The notes: generated by a model not told the origin, from the sequence alone. DNA of 64,000 nt from Sphingomonas corticis (GCF_012035195.1 NZ_JAAVJH010000004.1:186001-250000); one strand, 5' to 3'; shown: positions 17,771 through 27,305, counted from the first letter of the stretch. Numbers and translations are program-made.

Positions 17771-19983
17771 GGCCGCACCGTCGCGGCGACGAGCGTGGCG
17801 GTGCCGGACAGGCTCGCGTCCCCGGCGAAGCGCCCGACCGTCACCGGATAGCGCCCCGCCGCCACGCGCCAGCGCCGCGCGGCGGGCTCGTAATCGGCGA
17901 TGAAGCGCGGATCGACCGTCACCGTCACGCGGCGCGTCTCGCCGGGTGCCAGCGTCACCCGCTCGAACCCGACCAACCGCTGCGTCGGCGCGGCCCGGCG
18001 CCCGGCGAGCGCGTAGACCTGCGGCGTGTCCGCGCCGGCAAGACGCCCCGTGTTCGTCACGTCGAAGCTGACGCGCAGCTGCTTGCCGCCCTCCACGCGC
18101 AGACCGCCGTAGCGGAAGCTGGTGTAGGACAGGCCATGGCCGAACGGGAACAGCGGCTTCACGCCGTCGCGCAGGAACCAGCGATAGCCGACCGCCGCCC
18201 CCTCCGCATAGGGCACGACCGGTGACAGGTCGCGCTCGACCATGCCGTAGGTGCCGCCGCCGGCGCGTGCCGCATCCGCCGCCTTCATCGCGGCGAGGCC
18301 GGGGATGACGGCGCGCGGTGCCTGCTTCTCGTCCGCGGGAAAGGTCATCGGCAGGCGGCCCGACGGGTTCGTCGCGCCGAACAGCAGATTGGCGATCGCC
18401 TCGCCGCCGCGCTGGCCGGGATACCACGCCTGCAGCACCGCGGGAACCTTCGCCAGCCACGGCATCAGCACCGGGCCGCCCGTTTCCAGCACCACCACGG
18501 TGCGGCGGTTGGCGGCCGCCACCGCGTCGATCGTCGCGTCCTGCGCGTCGGGCAGCGCCAGCGTCTCGATGTCCTGCGCCTCGGTACGCCACTGCCAGGC
18601 GAAGACGATGGCGAGGTCCGCCTCGCGCGCCGCCTTCGCCGCGGCGGCCGGGTCGCGCCCGTCGACGTAGGTGACGCGTGCCTGCGGCGCCATCGCGCGG
18701 ATCGCGGTGAGCGGGGAGGAGGCGTGCCAGGTGACCCGCGCGAACGAGGCCGCCGCGCCTTCCTTCAGCGGGATCTCCACCGGCGCGCCGCCGACCGAGC
18801 GCACCTGGCTCGATCCGCCGCCGGACAGGACGCCGACGTCGGCGTGCGCGCCGATCAGGACGATGCGCTTGGCCGTCCGCGCCAGCGGCAGCACGCCGCC
18901 CTCGTTCTTCAGCAGCACGCTGCCCTTCTCCGCCGCCTCCTGCGCCACGCGGGCGTGGGCGGCATAGTCGATCGGCTGCGCGCTGGTCGGCACCGGACGG
19001 TCGATCAGCCCGGTGGAGACGACGCCGTAGAGGATGCGGCGGTTCATGTCGGCCAGCCGCGCGGCGCTGACCGCCCCCGTCGTGACCGCGTCGGCCAGCG
19101 GCTTGCCGAAGAACATCGCCTTGTCCAGCTCGCGGCCGGACTGCTGGTCGAGCCCGGCGTTGACGGCCTTGACCGTCGAATGCACCGCGCCCCAGTCGCT
19201 CATCACGAAGCCCTTGTACGCCCAGTCCTGCTTCAGCACGCGGTTCAGCAGGAAGTCGTTCTCGCACGCCCAGTCGCCGTCCAGCTTGTTGTAGGCGCAC
19301 ATCACCGATCCCGGTTTCCCGCGCTCGATCGCGACCTGGAAGGCGAGCAGGTCGCTCTCGCGCAGGTCCGCCTCGCCGATGCGCGCGTCCATCGTCGTGC
19401 GCAGCGTCTCCTGCGGATTGAGGACGAAGTGCTTCACCGTCGAGATGATGTTGTTCGACTGCACGCCGCGGATCGATTCGCCCGCCATGATGCCGGACAG
19501 CAGGGGATCCTCGCCGAGATATTCGAACGTCCGCCCGCCCCAGGGATCGCGCGTCAGGTTGACGCCGCCCGCCAGCAGCACGTTGAAGGTCTTCGCCCGC
19601 GCCTCCGCCCCGATCATCGCGCCGCTGCGGTAGGCGAGGTCGGGATCGAAGCTGGCGGCGAGCGACAGGCTGGCGGGAAGCGCGGTGGCGACGTCGCCCT
19701 TGCGCTGCTCGATCTGGTTGGCGACTCCCAGGCTCGCGTCGCTCTCCCGCAGCGTCGGGATGCCCAGGCGCGGCACGCCGGGGACGTAGCCGGCGGACGG
19801 GATCATGTCCGCAGGCCGGTCCTTGCTCATCGGCGGGAAGTAGCCGTGGATGTAGCGCAGCTGCTCCTCGCGCGTCATCCGCTCGGCCAGGGCCGCGGCG
19901 CGCGTCTCGGCGTCCTGTGCCTGCACCTGCACGGCGGCCGGCAGCACCAGCGTCATCAGCACCGCCCGCGTCTTCGCCTTCAT
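17767..19983 (-). CDS. Glycoside hydrolase family 3 beta-glucosidase-like enzyme
   Basis: A 738-residue GH3 enzyme with a signal peptide (residues 1-22). The nucleophile is D263 in GFVMSDWGAV, with the family's KHFVLNPQE motif before it at about 184-192. The second alpha/beta domain and a C-terminal fibronectin-III-like domain (from about 620) give the usual full-length bacterial beta-glucosidase layout. It leads the GH3-GH30 operon, and a perfect LacI-type palindrome sits 23 bases upstream of its ATG, so it should be repressed by the LacI protein encoded just behind it. Confidence 0.93.
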   Translation of the reverse strand: MKAKTRAVLMTLVLPAAVQVQAQDAETRAAALAERMTREEQLRYIHGYFPPMSKDRPADMIPSAGYVPGVPRLGIPTLRESDASLGVANQIEQRKGDVATALPASLSLAASFDPDLAYRSGAMIGAEARAKTFNVLLAGGVNLTRDPWGGRTFEYLGEDPLLSGIMAGESIRGVQSNNIISTVKHFVLNPQETLRTTMDARIGEADLRESDLLAFQVAIERGKPGSVMCAYNKLDGDWACENDFLLNRVLKQDWAYKGFVMSDWGAVHSTVKAVNAGLDQQSGRELDKAMFFGKPLADAVTTGAVSAARLADMNRRILYGVVSTGLIDRPVPTSAQPIDYAAHARVAQEAAEKGSVLLKNEGGVLPLARTAKRIVLIGAHADVGVLSGGGSSQVRSVGGAPVEIPLKEGAAASFARVTWHASSPLTAIRAMAPQARVTYVDGRDPAAAAKAAREADLAIVFAWQWRTEAQDIETLALPDAQDATIDAVAAANRRTVVVLETGGPVLMPWLAKVPAVLQAWYPGQRGGEAIANLLFGATNPSGRLPMTFPADEKQAPRAVIPGLAAMKAADAARAGGGTYGMVERDLSPVVPYAEGAAVGYRWFLRDGVKPLFPFGHGLSYTSFRYGGLRVEGGKQLRVSFDVTNTGRLAGADTPQVYALAGRRAAPTQRLVGFERVTLAPGETRRVTVTVDPRFIADYEPAARRWRVAAGRYPVTVGRFAGDASLSGTATLVAATVRP

Positions 19984-20005
19984 TCGATCCTCCCGTCGCG
20001 CTGAT

Positions 20006-20021
20006 TTGGAAGCGCTTCCAA
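20006..20021. promoter_or_regulatory. LacI-family operator upstream of GH3
   Basis: Perfect 16-base palindrome TTGGAAGCGCTTCCAA in the 64-base gap between lacI and the GH3 gene, with the central CG step typical of LacI/PurR operators. Near-identical sites occur at 21859-21870 and 27362-27379. Confidence 0.85.
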
Positions 20022-20047
20022 TCGGATGGACCGAGCGGCCGGTCCTG

Positions 20048-21091
20048 TCAACGGGACGGCGCGCCTACCGAGTGCCGTTCGACGATGGAGAAGGGGAGGT
20101 ATTCGTGCGCGGGCAGCGTACCCGCGGCCTTGCCGGTGCGCGCGGCGGCGATGATGCGCATTGCGCGGCTCGCCATCTCCTGGATCGGCTGGTGCACGGT
20201 GGTGAGCGGCGGCCAGACGAGCGCGGACACGGGCGTGTCGTCGAAGCTGGCGATCGACAGGTCGCGCGGCACGTCCAGCCCGTCGCGATGCGCGGCGAAC
20301 AGCGCGCCCACCGCGGTGTCGTCGTTGGCGCACACCACCGCGGTCGGCGGGTTCGCGCCGGCGATCAGCCCCGGCAGCAGCTCGACGCCCGCGCGAAAGG
20401 TGAAATTGCCGCGCACCGCCAGCAGCGCGTCGGCGTCCAGCCCCGCCTCGTCCAGCGCGCGGCGCGTGCCACGGAAGCGCTGCTCCGCCGACAGATGCTC
20501 CGCCAGCCCCTGGATGAAGCCGAAGCGGCGATGCCCGCGGTCGAGCAGGTGGCGGGCGAGCGCGTAGCCCGCCGCCTCGTCGTCCATGCCCACCGCCGCA
20601 CCCGCCGAGGCGGGATCGCCGGGCGAGATGCGGACCGTCGTGGCGTCGCGCTCCACCAGCGCGGACGACAGGTCGGTCCAGTCGGAGAAAGGCGGCGTCA
20701 GGATGACGCCGCAGCAGCGGCTGTCGTCGACCAGGTGGAGGATGCGGCGCACCACGTCGCCGCCGCCCTGCGCCAGCGTGTGCGTGACCAGCTCGAACCC
20801 GGTCTGCGCGCTGACGCGCAGCGCGCCGATCTCCAGCGCGGACTGGTAGTAGGAATTGGGCTCGTTCTCCGTGTCCGACGCGCAGATCAGCAGCACGGTG
20901 CGGTTGGCGCCGCCGGCCAGGAAGCGCGCCTGGAGGTTCACCTGATAGCCCAGTGCCTCCACCGCCTCCGCCACGCGCGCGCGCATCCGGTCGCTGACGT
21001 TCGGTCCGTCGTTCAGCACGCGCGACACGGTGGCGCGCGCCACGCCGGAGAGGCGCGCGACATCGTCGATGGTGGGCTTGCGCGCCGTCAT
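20048..21091 (-). CDS. LacI family transcriptional regulator
   Basis: A 347-residue LacI/GalR regulator. The helix-turn-helix is at residues 7-27 (TIDDVARLSGVARATVSRVL), with the hinge helix to about residue 60 and a periplasmic-binding-like sugar domain thereafter. I start it at 21091 because the homology begins there. It lies directly upstream of GH3 on the same strand, and three palindromes of one type (GGAAGCGCTTCC core) sit within 7 kb, so it is the natural candidate to control GH3-GH30, the cupin gene and the TonB receptor-halogenase operon. The inducer is probably a beta-glucoside or its breakdown product, by inference. Confidence 0.92.
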   Translation of the reverse strand: MTARKPTIDDVARLSGVARATVSRVLNDGPNVSDRMRARVAEAVEALGYQVNLQARFLAGGANRTVLLICASDTENEPNSYYQSALEIGALRVSAQTGFELVTHTLAQGGGDVVRRILHLVDDSRCCGVILTPPFSDWTDLSSALVERDATTVRISPGDPASAGAAVGMDDEAAGYALARHLLDRGHRRFGFIQGLAEHLSAEQRFRGTRRALDEAGLDADALLAVRGNFTFRAGVELLPGLIAGANPPTAVVCANDDTAVGALFAAHRDGLDVPRDLSIASFDDTPVSALVWPPLTTVHQPIQEMASRAMRIIAAARTGKAAGTLPAHEYLPFSIVERHSVGAPSR

Positions 21092-21137
21092 GCCGCGCCC
21101 TGTGCCGGGTGGATCGCGTGGCGGCAAGCGGGCGCGC

Positions 21138-21815
21138 TCACGAGGCGGACAGGAAGCTGGCGATCGTCAGCCGCCCGGTCGCCGCGTCGGCCGGCAGCGG
21201 GCGGGCGTTGTCGATCGCGGCGCAATGGAGCAGCGCGCTGGGATAGATCACCGCGCGGTTGAAGCGCGCGGGCACCTCGCCGACCGGCTCGAACAGCGGG
21301 GTCGCACCGGCGATGTAGCCCGCAGGCGGTTCTCCGTGGGTGCGCAGGTCCGCGGCGAGCGCGTCGAGGTACGCGCGATGGCGGTGCGCGTCGACGGTTT
21401 CGAACCCGGTGGTGCGATGGCGGAAGAAGCGCGTGCCGCCCCAGTCCTGCCGTGCGAGATAATGCACCACCGCCAGCTTTCCCGGCGCGACGTCGTCGAC
21501 GTGCGGCAGCCGCTGCGCCAGCGACAGCGCGGCGGGCGGCGTGACGGTCAGGGAGAAGAGCATCCGGTCGATCGCCAGCCGGTCGGCGAAGCCGAAGACG
21601 CGCTTCGCCGCCGCGGCGAGCAGCGGCGCGACCGCGTCGCGATAGCCGGGCCCCACCGGCGCGCGCACGCCGGGATAGTGGCTGCCGGGCGGCCCGAGCG
21701 TCGCCGCCACGCCCTCGCGCACCAGCGCCTCGCCATCGGGAGCAAAGTCGTCGACGATCACCACGGGCACGCGCTCGCATCCCACGCGCTCGACATGGAT
21801 GCGCGGCGCCGTCAC
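21138..21815 (-). CDS. DUF6445 family, 2OG-Fe(II) oxygenase-like protein
   Basis: A 225-residue protein of the DUF6445 type found beside tryptophan-halogenase-like genes in sphingomonads and relatives. It shows an H105-x-D107 pair (LPHVDD), a later His197 (SALLHCAA) and Arg215, which together fit the iron and 2-oxoglutarate sites of prolyl-hydroxylase-like oxygenases; that reading is mine. No in-frame ATG lies near the homology start, so I chose GTG at 21815. It is divergent from the cupin gene, with only 41 bases between the two starts. Substrate unknown. Confidence 0.72.
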   Translation of the reverse strand: MTAPRIHVERVGCERVPVVIVDDFAPDGEALVREGVAATLGPPGSHYPGVRAPVGPGYRDAVAPLLAAAAKRVFGFADRLAIDRMLFSLTVTPPAALSLAQRLPHVDDVAPGKLAVVHYLARQDWGGTRFFRHRTTGFETVDAHRHRAYLDALAADLRTHGEPPAGYIAGATPLFEPVGEVPARFNRAVIYPSALLHCAAIDNARPLPADAATGRLTIASFLSAS

Positions 21816-21856
21816 GCCGGGTTGACAGCCGCGCGGCGATTGCCGAGCCACACGCG

Positions 21857-22852
21857 ATGGAAGCGCTTCCCGAACATGGCGGCACCGACGCGGCCGGCTT
21901 CGCGCGGATTCGTGCCGCGGCGGAACCGGCCGTGCTGCGCGGGCTGGTCGCCGACTGGCCGGTCGTGGCGGCGGGGCGCGGGGAAGGCGTCTGCGGCTAC
22001 CTTGCCACGCTGGCGGGTGAGGTGCCCGTGCCGGTCGTGCGCGCCGCGCCGGGGGCCGAAGGCCGGCTTCACTATGACCCCGACCTTCGCGGCCCCAACT
22101 TCCTGAGAGCGCCCGCCACGCTGCGCGCCTTCCTCGCCGAACTGGAACGCGGCGGTGCGGACACGCTGGCGGTGCAGGGCCTGGACATGCGCGAGGCGCT
22201 GCCCGGCTTCGCCGCGGCGCACGCGATGCCGGTGCTGCCCGCAACCGTCGCACCGCGCGCGTGGATCGGCACGGCGGCGGTGGTGGCGACGCACAGCGAT
22301 CCCCTGGAGAACCTGGCCTGCGTCGCGGCGGGCCATCGCCGCTTCACGCTGTTCCCGCCCGAGGCGGTCGGCGACCTCTACATGGGGCCGTTCCACGTCA
22401 CGCCGGCGGGGACGCCCGTCAGCATGGTGCACCTGACCGCGCCCGACCTCGCGCGCTATCCGCGCTTCTCCCGCGCGCTGGAGCGGGCGCGGCAGGCGGA
22501 GCTGGCGCCGGGCGACGCGATCTACATTCCCTATGGCTGGTATCACCATGTCGAGGCGCTGGACCGCGTCAACATGCTGGTGAACTATTGGTGGGATCCG
22601 GCGCGGCGCGACCTGGGCTCGCCGTGGGATGCGCTGATGCACGGCATGATGACGCTGCGGCACCTGCCCGCCGACCAGCGCCGCGCGTGGCGGGCGATGT
22701 TCGACCATTACGTCTTCCTCGCCGACGGCGACCCGGGCGAACACCTGCCTGCCGACGCGCGCGGCATCCTGGCGGCGGGCTCGCCCGAGGATATCGCGCG
22801 GATGCGTCACGGCCTCATCGCCGCGCTGCAACGGGGGGCGAAGCCGGCATAG
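21857..22852 (+). CDS. Cupin-8/JmjC-like domain protein
   Basis: A 331-residue cupin-like protein of the kind related to FIH and JmjC hydroxylases. The iron-type triad is visible as H146-x-D148 (ATHSDPLEN) and His230 or 231 (GWYHHVEAL). It probably hydroxylates an unknown partner molecule. Its ATG is part of a LacI-type palindrome (GGAAGCGCTTCC), so the first residues MEALP are encoded by the operator itself; no other in-frame start lies close by. The gene points against the DUF6445 and halogenase genes and overlaps the halogenase's 3' end by 38 bases. Confidence 0.82.
   Translation: MEALPEHGGTDAAGFARIRAAAEPAVLRGLVADWPVVAAGRGEGVCGYLATLAGEVPVPVVRAAPGAEGRLHYDPDLRGPNFLRAPATLRAFLAELERGGADTLAVQGLDMREALPGFAAAHAMPVLPATVAPRAWIGTAAVVATHSDPLENLACVAAGHRRFTLFPPEAVGDLYMGPFHVTPAGTPVSMVHLTAPDLARYPRFSRALERARQAELAPGDAIYIPYGWYHHVEALDRVNMLVNYWWDPARRDLGSPWDALMHGMMTLRHLPADQRRAWRAMFDHYVFLADGDPGEHLPADARGILAAGSPEDIARMRHGLIAALQRGAKPA
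21859..21870. promoter_or_regulatory. LacI-family operator overlapping the cupin start codon
   Basis: Palindrome GGAAGCGCTTCC, the same core as at 20006-20021. It begins at the third base of the cupin ATG and lies 44 bases from the DUF6445 start, so a bound repressor could block both divergent genes. Confidence 0.75.
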
Positions 22853-24350
22853 CGGGCGCGGCGCAGGTCTTCGCGACGAACGCCTCGTGGGAGGGCATCA
22901 GCGCCACGCATTTGGCGATCACCTGCTCGGTATCGGCGAGGTAGCGGTCGACCTCCGTGCGCGGCGTCACCGCGACCAGGGGATCGGGCGCGGCCGGCAG
23001 CAGGCCCTGACCGATCATCACCTGGATCCAGCTCTCCTCCGCGAACAGCTCGTCGTCCTCTCTGAAAACGCGACCGTTGGCGGCGAACAGCGCCATCTTG
23101 TGCGCGAGCGTATCCGGCACGTCCATGTCGCGCACGTGGCGCCAGAACGGCGTGTCGCCGCGCTCCGTCGCCTTGTAGTGGAGGATGATGAAGTCGCGGA
23201 TGCGCTCGTACTCGAAGTCGCTCTGCCGGTTGAACTCGGCGATGTTGGCGGGATCGAAGCGCGCATCCGGCATCAGGCGCACCAGCCGCAGGATCGCCGA
23301 CTGGATCAGGTGAAGCCCGGTCGATTCCAGCGGTTCCAGGAACCCGCCGGACAGGCCGATCGCGACGCAATTCTTCACCCAGGCCGCGCGCCGCCGCCCC
23401 GGCACGAAGCGCAGGTGCCGGGGCTCGCCCGCCACCGGCGCGTCGAGATGGGCGAGCAGCATCGCCTCCGCCGTGTCCGCCTCCATCCAGCGGCTGGCAT
23501 AGACGTGGCCGTTGCCGGTGCGGTGCTGCAGCGGGATGCGCCACTGCCATCCCGCGGGCCGCGCGGTGGAGCGGGTGTAGGGCGTGAAATCGGCCGAGCG
23601 CGCGCTCGGCACCGCGACGGCGCGGTCGCACGGCAGCCAGTGCGACCATTCCTCGTAGCCCGCGTGCAGCGCCTGTTCGATCAGCAGCCCGCGGAAGCCC
23701 GAGCAGTCGACGAACAGGTCCGCTTCCAGCACCCCGCCGTCGTCCAGCGTGACCGAGCGGATGAAGCCCGACCCCGCATCCTGCGCGACGTGGACGATCC
23801 GCCCCTCACGCCGTTCCACCCCGCGCGCGCGCGCCTGTTCGGCGAGATAGGCGGCGTAGAGGCCGGCGTCGAAGTGGAAGGCGTAGGCGATCTGCCCGAT
23901 CGGACTGTCCGGCATGTCGGCGCGCGGGCGCATGAAGCGGTTGGCCGGCGCGGCGAGCGTGTTGATCGAGAAAAGGTCGAGCGGCCCGACCCGCCCCTCG
24001 CGATGCGCAGCCAGCCAGTAATGGTGGCACCGCAGCCATTCCAGGTCGCGCCCGATGACGCCGAAGCCGTGGACGTAGCTGCTGCCGATCCGCGACCAGT
24101 CGTTGAACTGGATGCCCAGCTTGAAGCTGCCCTGCGTGCGGCGCAGGAACTCGTCTTCATCGAGGCCGAGAAGCTCGTTGAACTTCTTGATCGCCGGGAT
24201 GGTCGCCTCGCCGACGCCGACGGTGCCGATCTCGTCCGATTCGACCAGCGTGATCGCGTAGCGACCCTTGAACAGCTTCGACAGGAGGGCGGCCGTCATC
24301 CAGCCGGCCGACCCCCCGCCCGCGATCAGGATGCGTCGAAGCTCGCCCAT
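22815..24350 (-). CDS. Flavin-dependent tryptophan 7-halogenase-like protein
   Basis: About 511 residues, the length of PrnA-type halogenases. Numbering from a possible start three codons earlier (24359): the FADH2 glycine motif is GGGSAGW (residues 14-20), the lysine matching the catalytic one of PrnA is K80 (GSFKLGIQF), the WxWxIP signature is WQWRIP, and the conserved PLESTG motif is present. All key residues of a working halogenase are therefore there. It follows the TonB receptor by 15-25 bases and is probably in its operon. Halogenases of this receptor-linked class (for example BrvH of Brevundimonas) act on indole in vitro, but their natural substrates are unknown. A flavin reductase is not encoded nearby. 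Confidence 0.9.
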   Translation of the reverse strand: MGELRRILIAGGGSAGWMTAALLSKLFKGRYAITLVESDEIGTVGVGEATIPAIKKFNELLGLDEDEFLRRTQGSFKLGIQFNDWSRIGSSYVHGFGVIGRDLEWLRCHHYWLAAHREGRVGPLDLFSINTLAAPANRFMRPRADMPDSPIGQIAYAFHFDAGLYAAYLAEQARARGVERREGRIVHVAQDAGSGFIRSVTLDDGGVLEADLFVDCSGFRGLLIEQALHAGYEEWSHWLPCDRAVAVPSARSADFTPYTRSTARPAGWQWRIPLQHRTGNGHVYASRWMEADTAEAMLLAHLDAPVAGEPRHLRFVPGRRRAAWVKNCVAIGLSGGFLEPLESTGLHLIQSAILRLVRLMPDARFDPANIAEFNRQSDFEYERIRDFIILHYKATERGDTPFWRHVRDMDVPDTLAHKMALFAANGRVFREDDELFAEESWIQVMIGQGLLPAAPDPLVAVTPRTEVDRYLADTEQVIAKCVALMPSHEAFVAKTCAAPAMPASPPVAARR

Positions 24351-24374
24351 CCCGCGCACCCTACGCCGCGGCGA

Positions 24375-27305
24375 TCAGAAGCGGTAGTTGACGCCGAGCA
24401 GGAACTGTCGCCCGTACTTCTCGTAGGTCTCGAGCAGCGCGCCCCCATCCGACGTCTGCGTGCCACCGCCGTCGAGGCCGAGGCGGGTGCGATAGGGCGA
24501 GTTGGTGAGGTTGTTCACCTGGAACAGCACGCCCAGCCCCTCGAGCGCGCCCGACTGGAAGGTGTAGCCGAGCTGCGCGTCCACCTGCTTGTCCGCCAGG
24601 ATCTCCGTGAATCCGCGGGTCGCGAACAGCTGCACCACCTCGCCCTTGAAGCCGGAGCGGTAGCGCTGGCTGATGCGCGCCTGGAAGCCGTCGCGCTCGT
24701 AATAGCCGGTGACGTTGTAGACCGTGCCGGACAGGCCGGGGATGCGGACCGCCTGCGTCGGATCGGGATTGGACGTGGGGTTCAGGTTCGATTCGGTCAG
24801 CGACAGGCTGCCCTGCACGCCCAGCCCGTCGAGGAACGAGGTGACGGTGCCGAAGTTGAACGCGCCGCTGAACTCCAGCCCCTTCACCGTGCCGCCGTTG
24901 CCGTTGGCGGGCAGCGTGATCTGTCCGATGTTGCTGATGACGACGCCGGGCGGGATCGCCGACGCGGTGGTCGGCAGCGGGATGCCGCTGAAATCGAACG
25001 TGCCCGACTGCTGGTAGATGTACGTCTTGATGTCCTTGTAGAAGCCCGCGATCGCCACGTAGGTCGTCGGGTTGACGTACCATTCGTAGCTGGCGTCCAG
25101 CGCGTTGGCGCGCCACGGCTTCAGCTTCGCGTTGCCGCCCGACGCCGACCACGGGTTCACGACCGTGCCCGGAGAACAGGTCTGGCCGGAGCAGACCAGG
25201 GAGTTGAACCCGGGCGACACGTTCGCGCGCAGGTCGTCCATGCGCGGGCGCGCCATCGTCTTCGACGCGGCGAAGCGCAGCCGGTGCCCGCCGCCCATGT
25301 CGAGGATCAGGTTCAGGCTGGGCAGCACGTCGGTATAGTCGGCACCGTCGCGGATGCGCTGCGGCACGATCGGCTGGCCGGGCTCCAGCCCGTTGATGAC
25401 GACGCCGGTCGAGCGCTGCGTCTGGTTGACCACCTGCACGCCGACGTTGCCGCGCAGCCGCCACCAGTCGATCCCCGCCTTCACGTGCCAGGTGATGACG
25501 TCCTCGGTGATCTGCCAGTTCTTGTCGTAGTAATTGGCGTCGCGGATCGGCGTGATGTCGTAATAGCGGTCGAGCAGCTTGGACGGATCGAACGCCAGCG
25601 TCGGGCCGAAGCCGGAGAAGCCGAGGTCCGGCGACCGCTCGATGAACGCCGCGTCGACCAGCACCTGCTGCCGCCCGTTCTTCAGGAACAGGTCGTTGTC
25701 GTCGACGGTCTTCTCCTTCGTGCGGTGGGTCCAGTTCACGCCCGCGTCGAAGTCGCTGAAGAAGCCCTCCACCTCATGGTTGAGGCGCAGGTCCATGGCG
25801 TACACCTTCTCCTCCACCTCGGGAAAGCGGATGGCGCCGTCATGGCCCCACCCGCCCCAGGGTGCGCGATCGCCGAGCGATACGCGCGCCGCATCGGCGT
25901 AGTTCAACCCCTCGTCATAGGTCGGGAAGCCGTCGGCGGGCGTGGTGAAGCCGATGTTGTCCAGCGTGCGGCCGACGCCAGGGGTGTCGGGCGTCACCCC
26001 GCCGGTGCCCAGGCCGTAGCCCGCGTAGGTCTCCATGATCTGCTCGCGCCGGTTGTTCATCGAATAGGACAGGTCGGCGAAGAACTTCGTCCGGTCGTCC
26101 AGCGCGAATTCGTTGTTCAGCCCGGCGGAGAACAGCTCGTCCCGCCGCTTGTTGTTGTCGTTGCGGATGATCGGCACCGCCCCGTTCGCCGTACCCGAGA
26201 TCGCGACCGAGGAGCCGCCGCGATCCTCCGTCGCGACGTCGGTGAAGGTCAGTCCGTCGGCGAAGGGATTGGAGAACCACTGCGCGCCGCGCGTGATCTC
26301 GTTCTGCTTGAACTTCGAGTAATAGACGTCGAGCGTGGAGTGGACCACGTCGCTCGGCTGCCATTCGAGGATGCCGATGAAGGCGTCGCGTACGTTGGAG
26401 CGCGACGTGACGAAAATCTCCTGCCCGTTGATGAGCAGCGATCCGTCCGCGCTGTCGGGACGCACGATGTTGATCGGCGCGCCGTTGGCGTCGGTCTGGT
26501 CGCCGAACGCCTCGTAGCCATAGGCCTTGTAGTGGCGATTGCCCGACGGCGAGTCGATCCGCGCGTAGCCGAGCGCGATGCCCAGCGTGCCGCCGGCGAA
26601 CTGGTCGATGTAGCTGGCGCTGACGCGATAGCCCGCATTGCGCACGTCGTCGTTCAGCTTGCCGCCTTCGGTCTTCTCGCCGCGCGCGTTGAACGCGAAG
26701 GCGCGCTTGCCGAAGGTGAGCGGGCGGACGGTGCGCAGGTCCGCGGTGCCCGACAGGCCCATGCCGGCGATCTGCGCGTCGGGCGTCTTGTAGATGACGA
26801 CGCTGGAGAGCAGCTCGGCCGGATACTGGTCGAATTCCACCGCGCGGTTGTCGCCCGAACTCGCCTGCTGGCGGCCGTTGAGCAGCGTGGTCGTGAAATC
26901 GGGGGCGAGGCCGCGGATCGAGATCACCTGTGCGCGGCCGGCCACGCGCTGCGCGGCGAGGCCGGGGAGGCGGGCGATCGATTCGGCGATCGACACGTCG
27001 GGCAGCTTGCCGATGTCCTCGGCGGAGATCGCCTCGACGATGGAGGTCTCGTCGCGCTTCAGACTGATCGAATCGGCGATGGCGCGGCGGATGCCGGTGA
27101 CGACCAGATCCTCGCCCTGCTCGCCCGCGCCGTCCTCGCGCTGGGCGACCGGGGTGGAGGGGGTGGCCGTCTGCTCAGTCGCGCTGCCCGGCGAGCCGGG
27201 CACCGGCGCCGCAGCCTCCTGCGCGGTCGCGGGCAGCGCCAGCGCGGTCGACGCCATCAAGGCGGACAACAGCGTCGCGACCCCGCGCATCTCGTTTCCG
27301 GCCAT
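24375..27305 (-). CDS. TonB-dependent receptor (large, glycan-locus type)
   Basis: A 976-residue outer-membrane transporter. Residues 1-26 are a signal peptide (ATLLSALMASTALALPATAQ), then a Pro/Thr-rich linker, a TonB-box-like EDLVVTGIRR near residue 60, the plug domain to about 190, and a beta-barrel ending in an aromatic residue (VNYRF). The start is backed by GGGGGAGGA just upstream. Its size and the partners (halogenase, cupin, DUF6445, LacI, glycosidases) match the sugar-uptake receptors of sphingomonads and Caulobacter rather than siderophore receptors. A one-mismatch LacI-type palindrome lies 57 bases upstream of the ATG. Confidence 0.93.
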   Translation of the reverse strand: MAGNEMRGVATLLSALMASTALALPATAQEAAAPVPGSPGSATEQTATPSTPVAQREDGAGEQGEDLVVTGIRRAIADSISLKRDETSIVEAISAEDIGKLPDVSIAESIARLPGLAAQRVAGRAQVISIRGLAPDFTTTLLNGRQQASSGDNRAVEFDQYPAELLSSVVIYKTPDAQIAGMGLSGTADLRTVRPLTFGKRAFAFNARGEKTEGGKLNDDVRNAGYRVSASYIDQFAGGTLGIALGYARIDSPSGNRHYKAYGYEAFGDQTDANGAPINIVRPDSADGSLLINGQEIFVTSRSNVRDAFIGILEWQPSDVVHSTLDVYYSKFKQNEITRGAQWFSNPFADGLTFTDVATEDRGGSSVAISGTANGAVPIIRNDNNKRRDELFSAGLNNEFALDDRTKFFADLSYSMNNRREQIMETYAGYGLGTGGVTPDTPGVGRTLDNIGFTTPADGFPTYDEGLNYADAARVSLGDRAPWGGWGHDGAIRFPEVEEKVYAMDLRLNHEVEGFFSDFDAGVNWTHRTKEKTVDDNDLFLKNGRQQVLVDAAFIERSPDLGFSGFGPTLAFDPSKLLDRYYDITPIRDANYYDKNWQITEDVITWHVKAGIDWWRLRGNVGVQVVNQTQRSTGVVINGLEPGQPIVPQRIRDGADYTDVLPSLNLILDMGGGHRLRFAASKTMARPRMDDLRANVSPGFNSLVCSGQTCSPGTVVNPWSASGGNAKLKPWRANALDASYEWYVNPTTYVAIAGFYKDIKTYIYQQSGTFDFSGIPLPTTASAIPPGVVISNIGQITLPANGNGGTVKGLEFSGAFNFGTVTSFLDGLGVQGSLSLTESNLNPTSNPDPTQAVRIPGLSGTVYNVTGYYERDGFQARISQRYRSGFKGEVVQLFATRGFTEILADKQVDAQLGYTFQSGALEGLGVLFQVNNLTNSPYRTRLGLDGGGTQTSDGGALLETYEKYGRQFLLGVNYRF

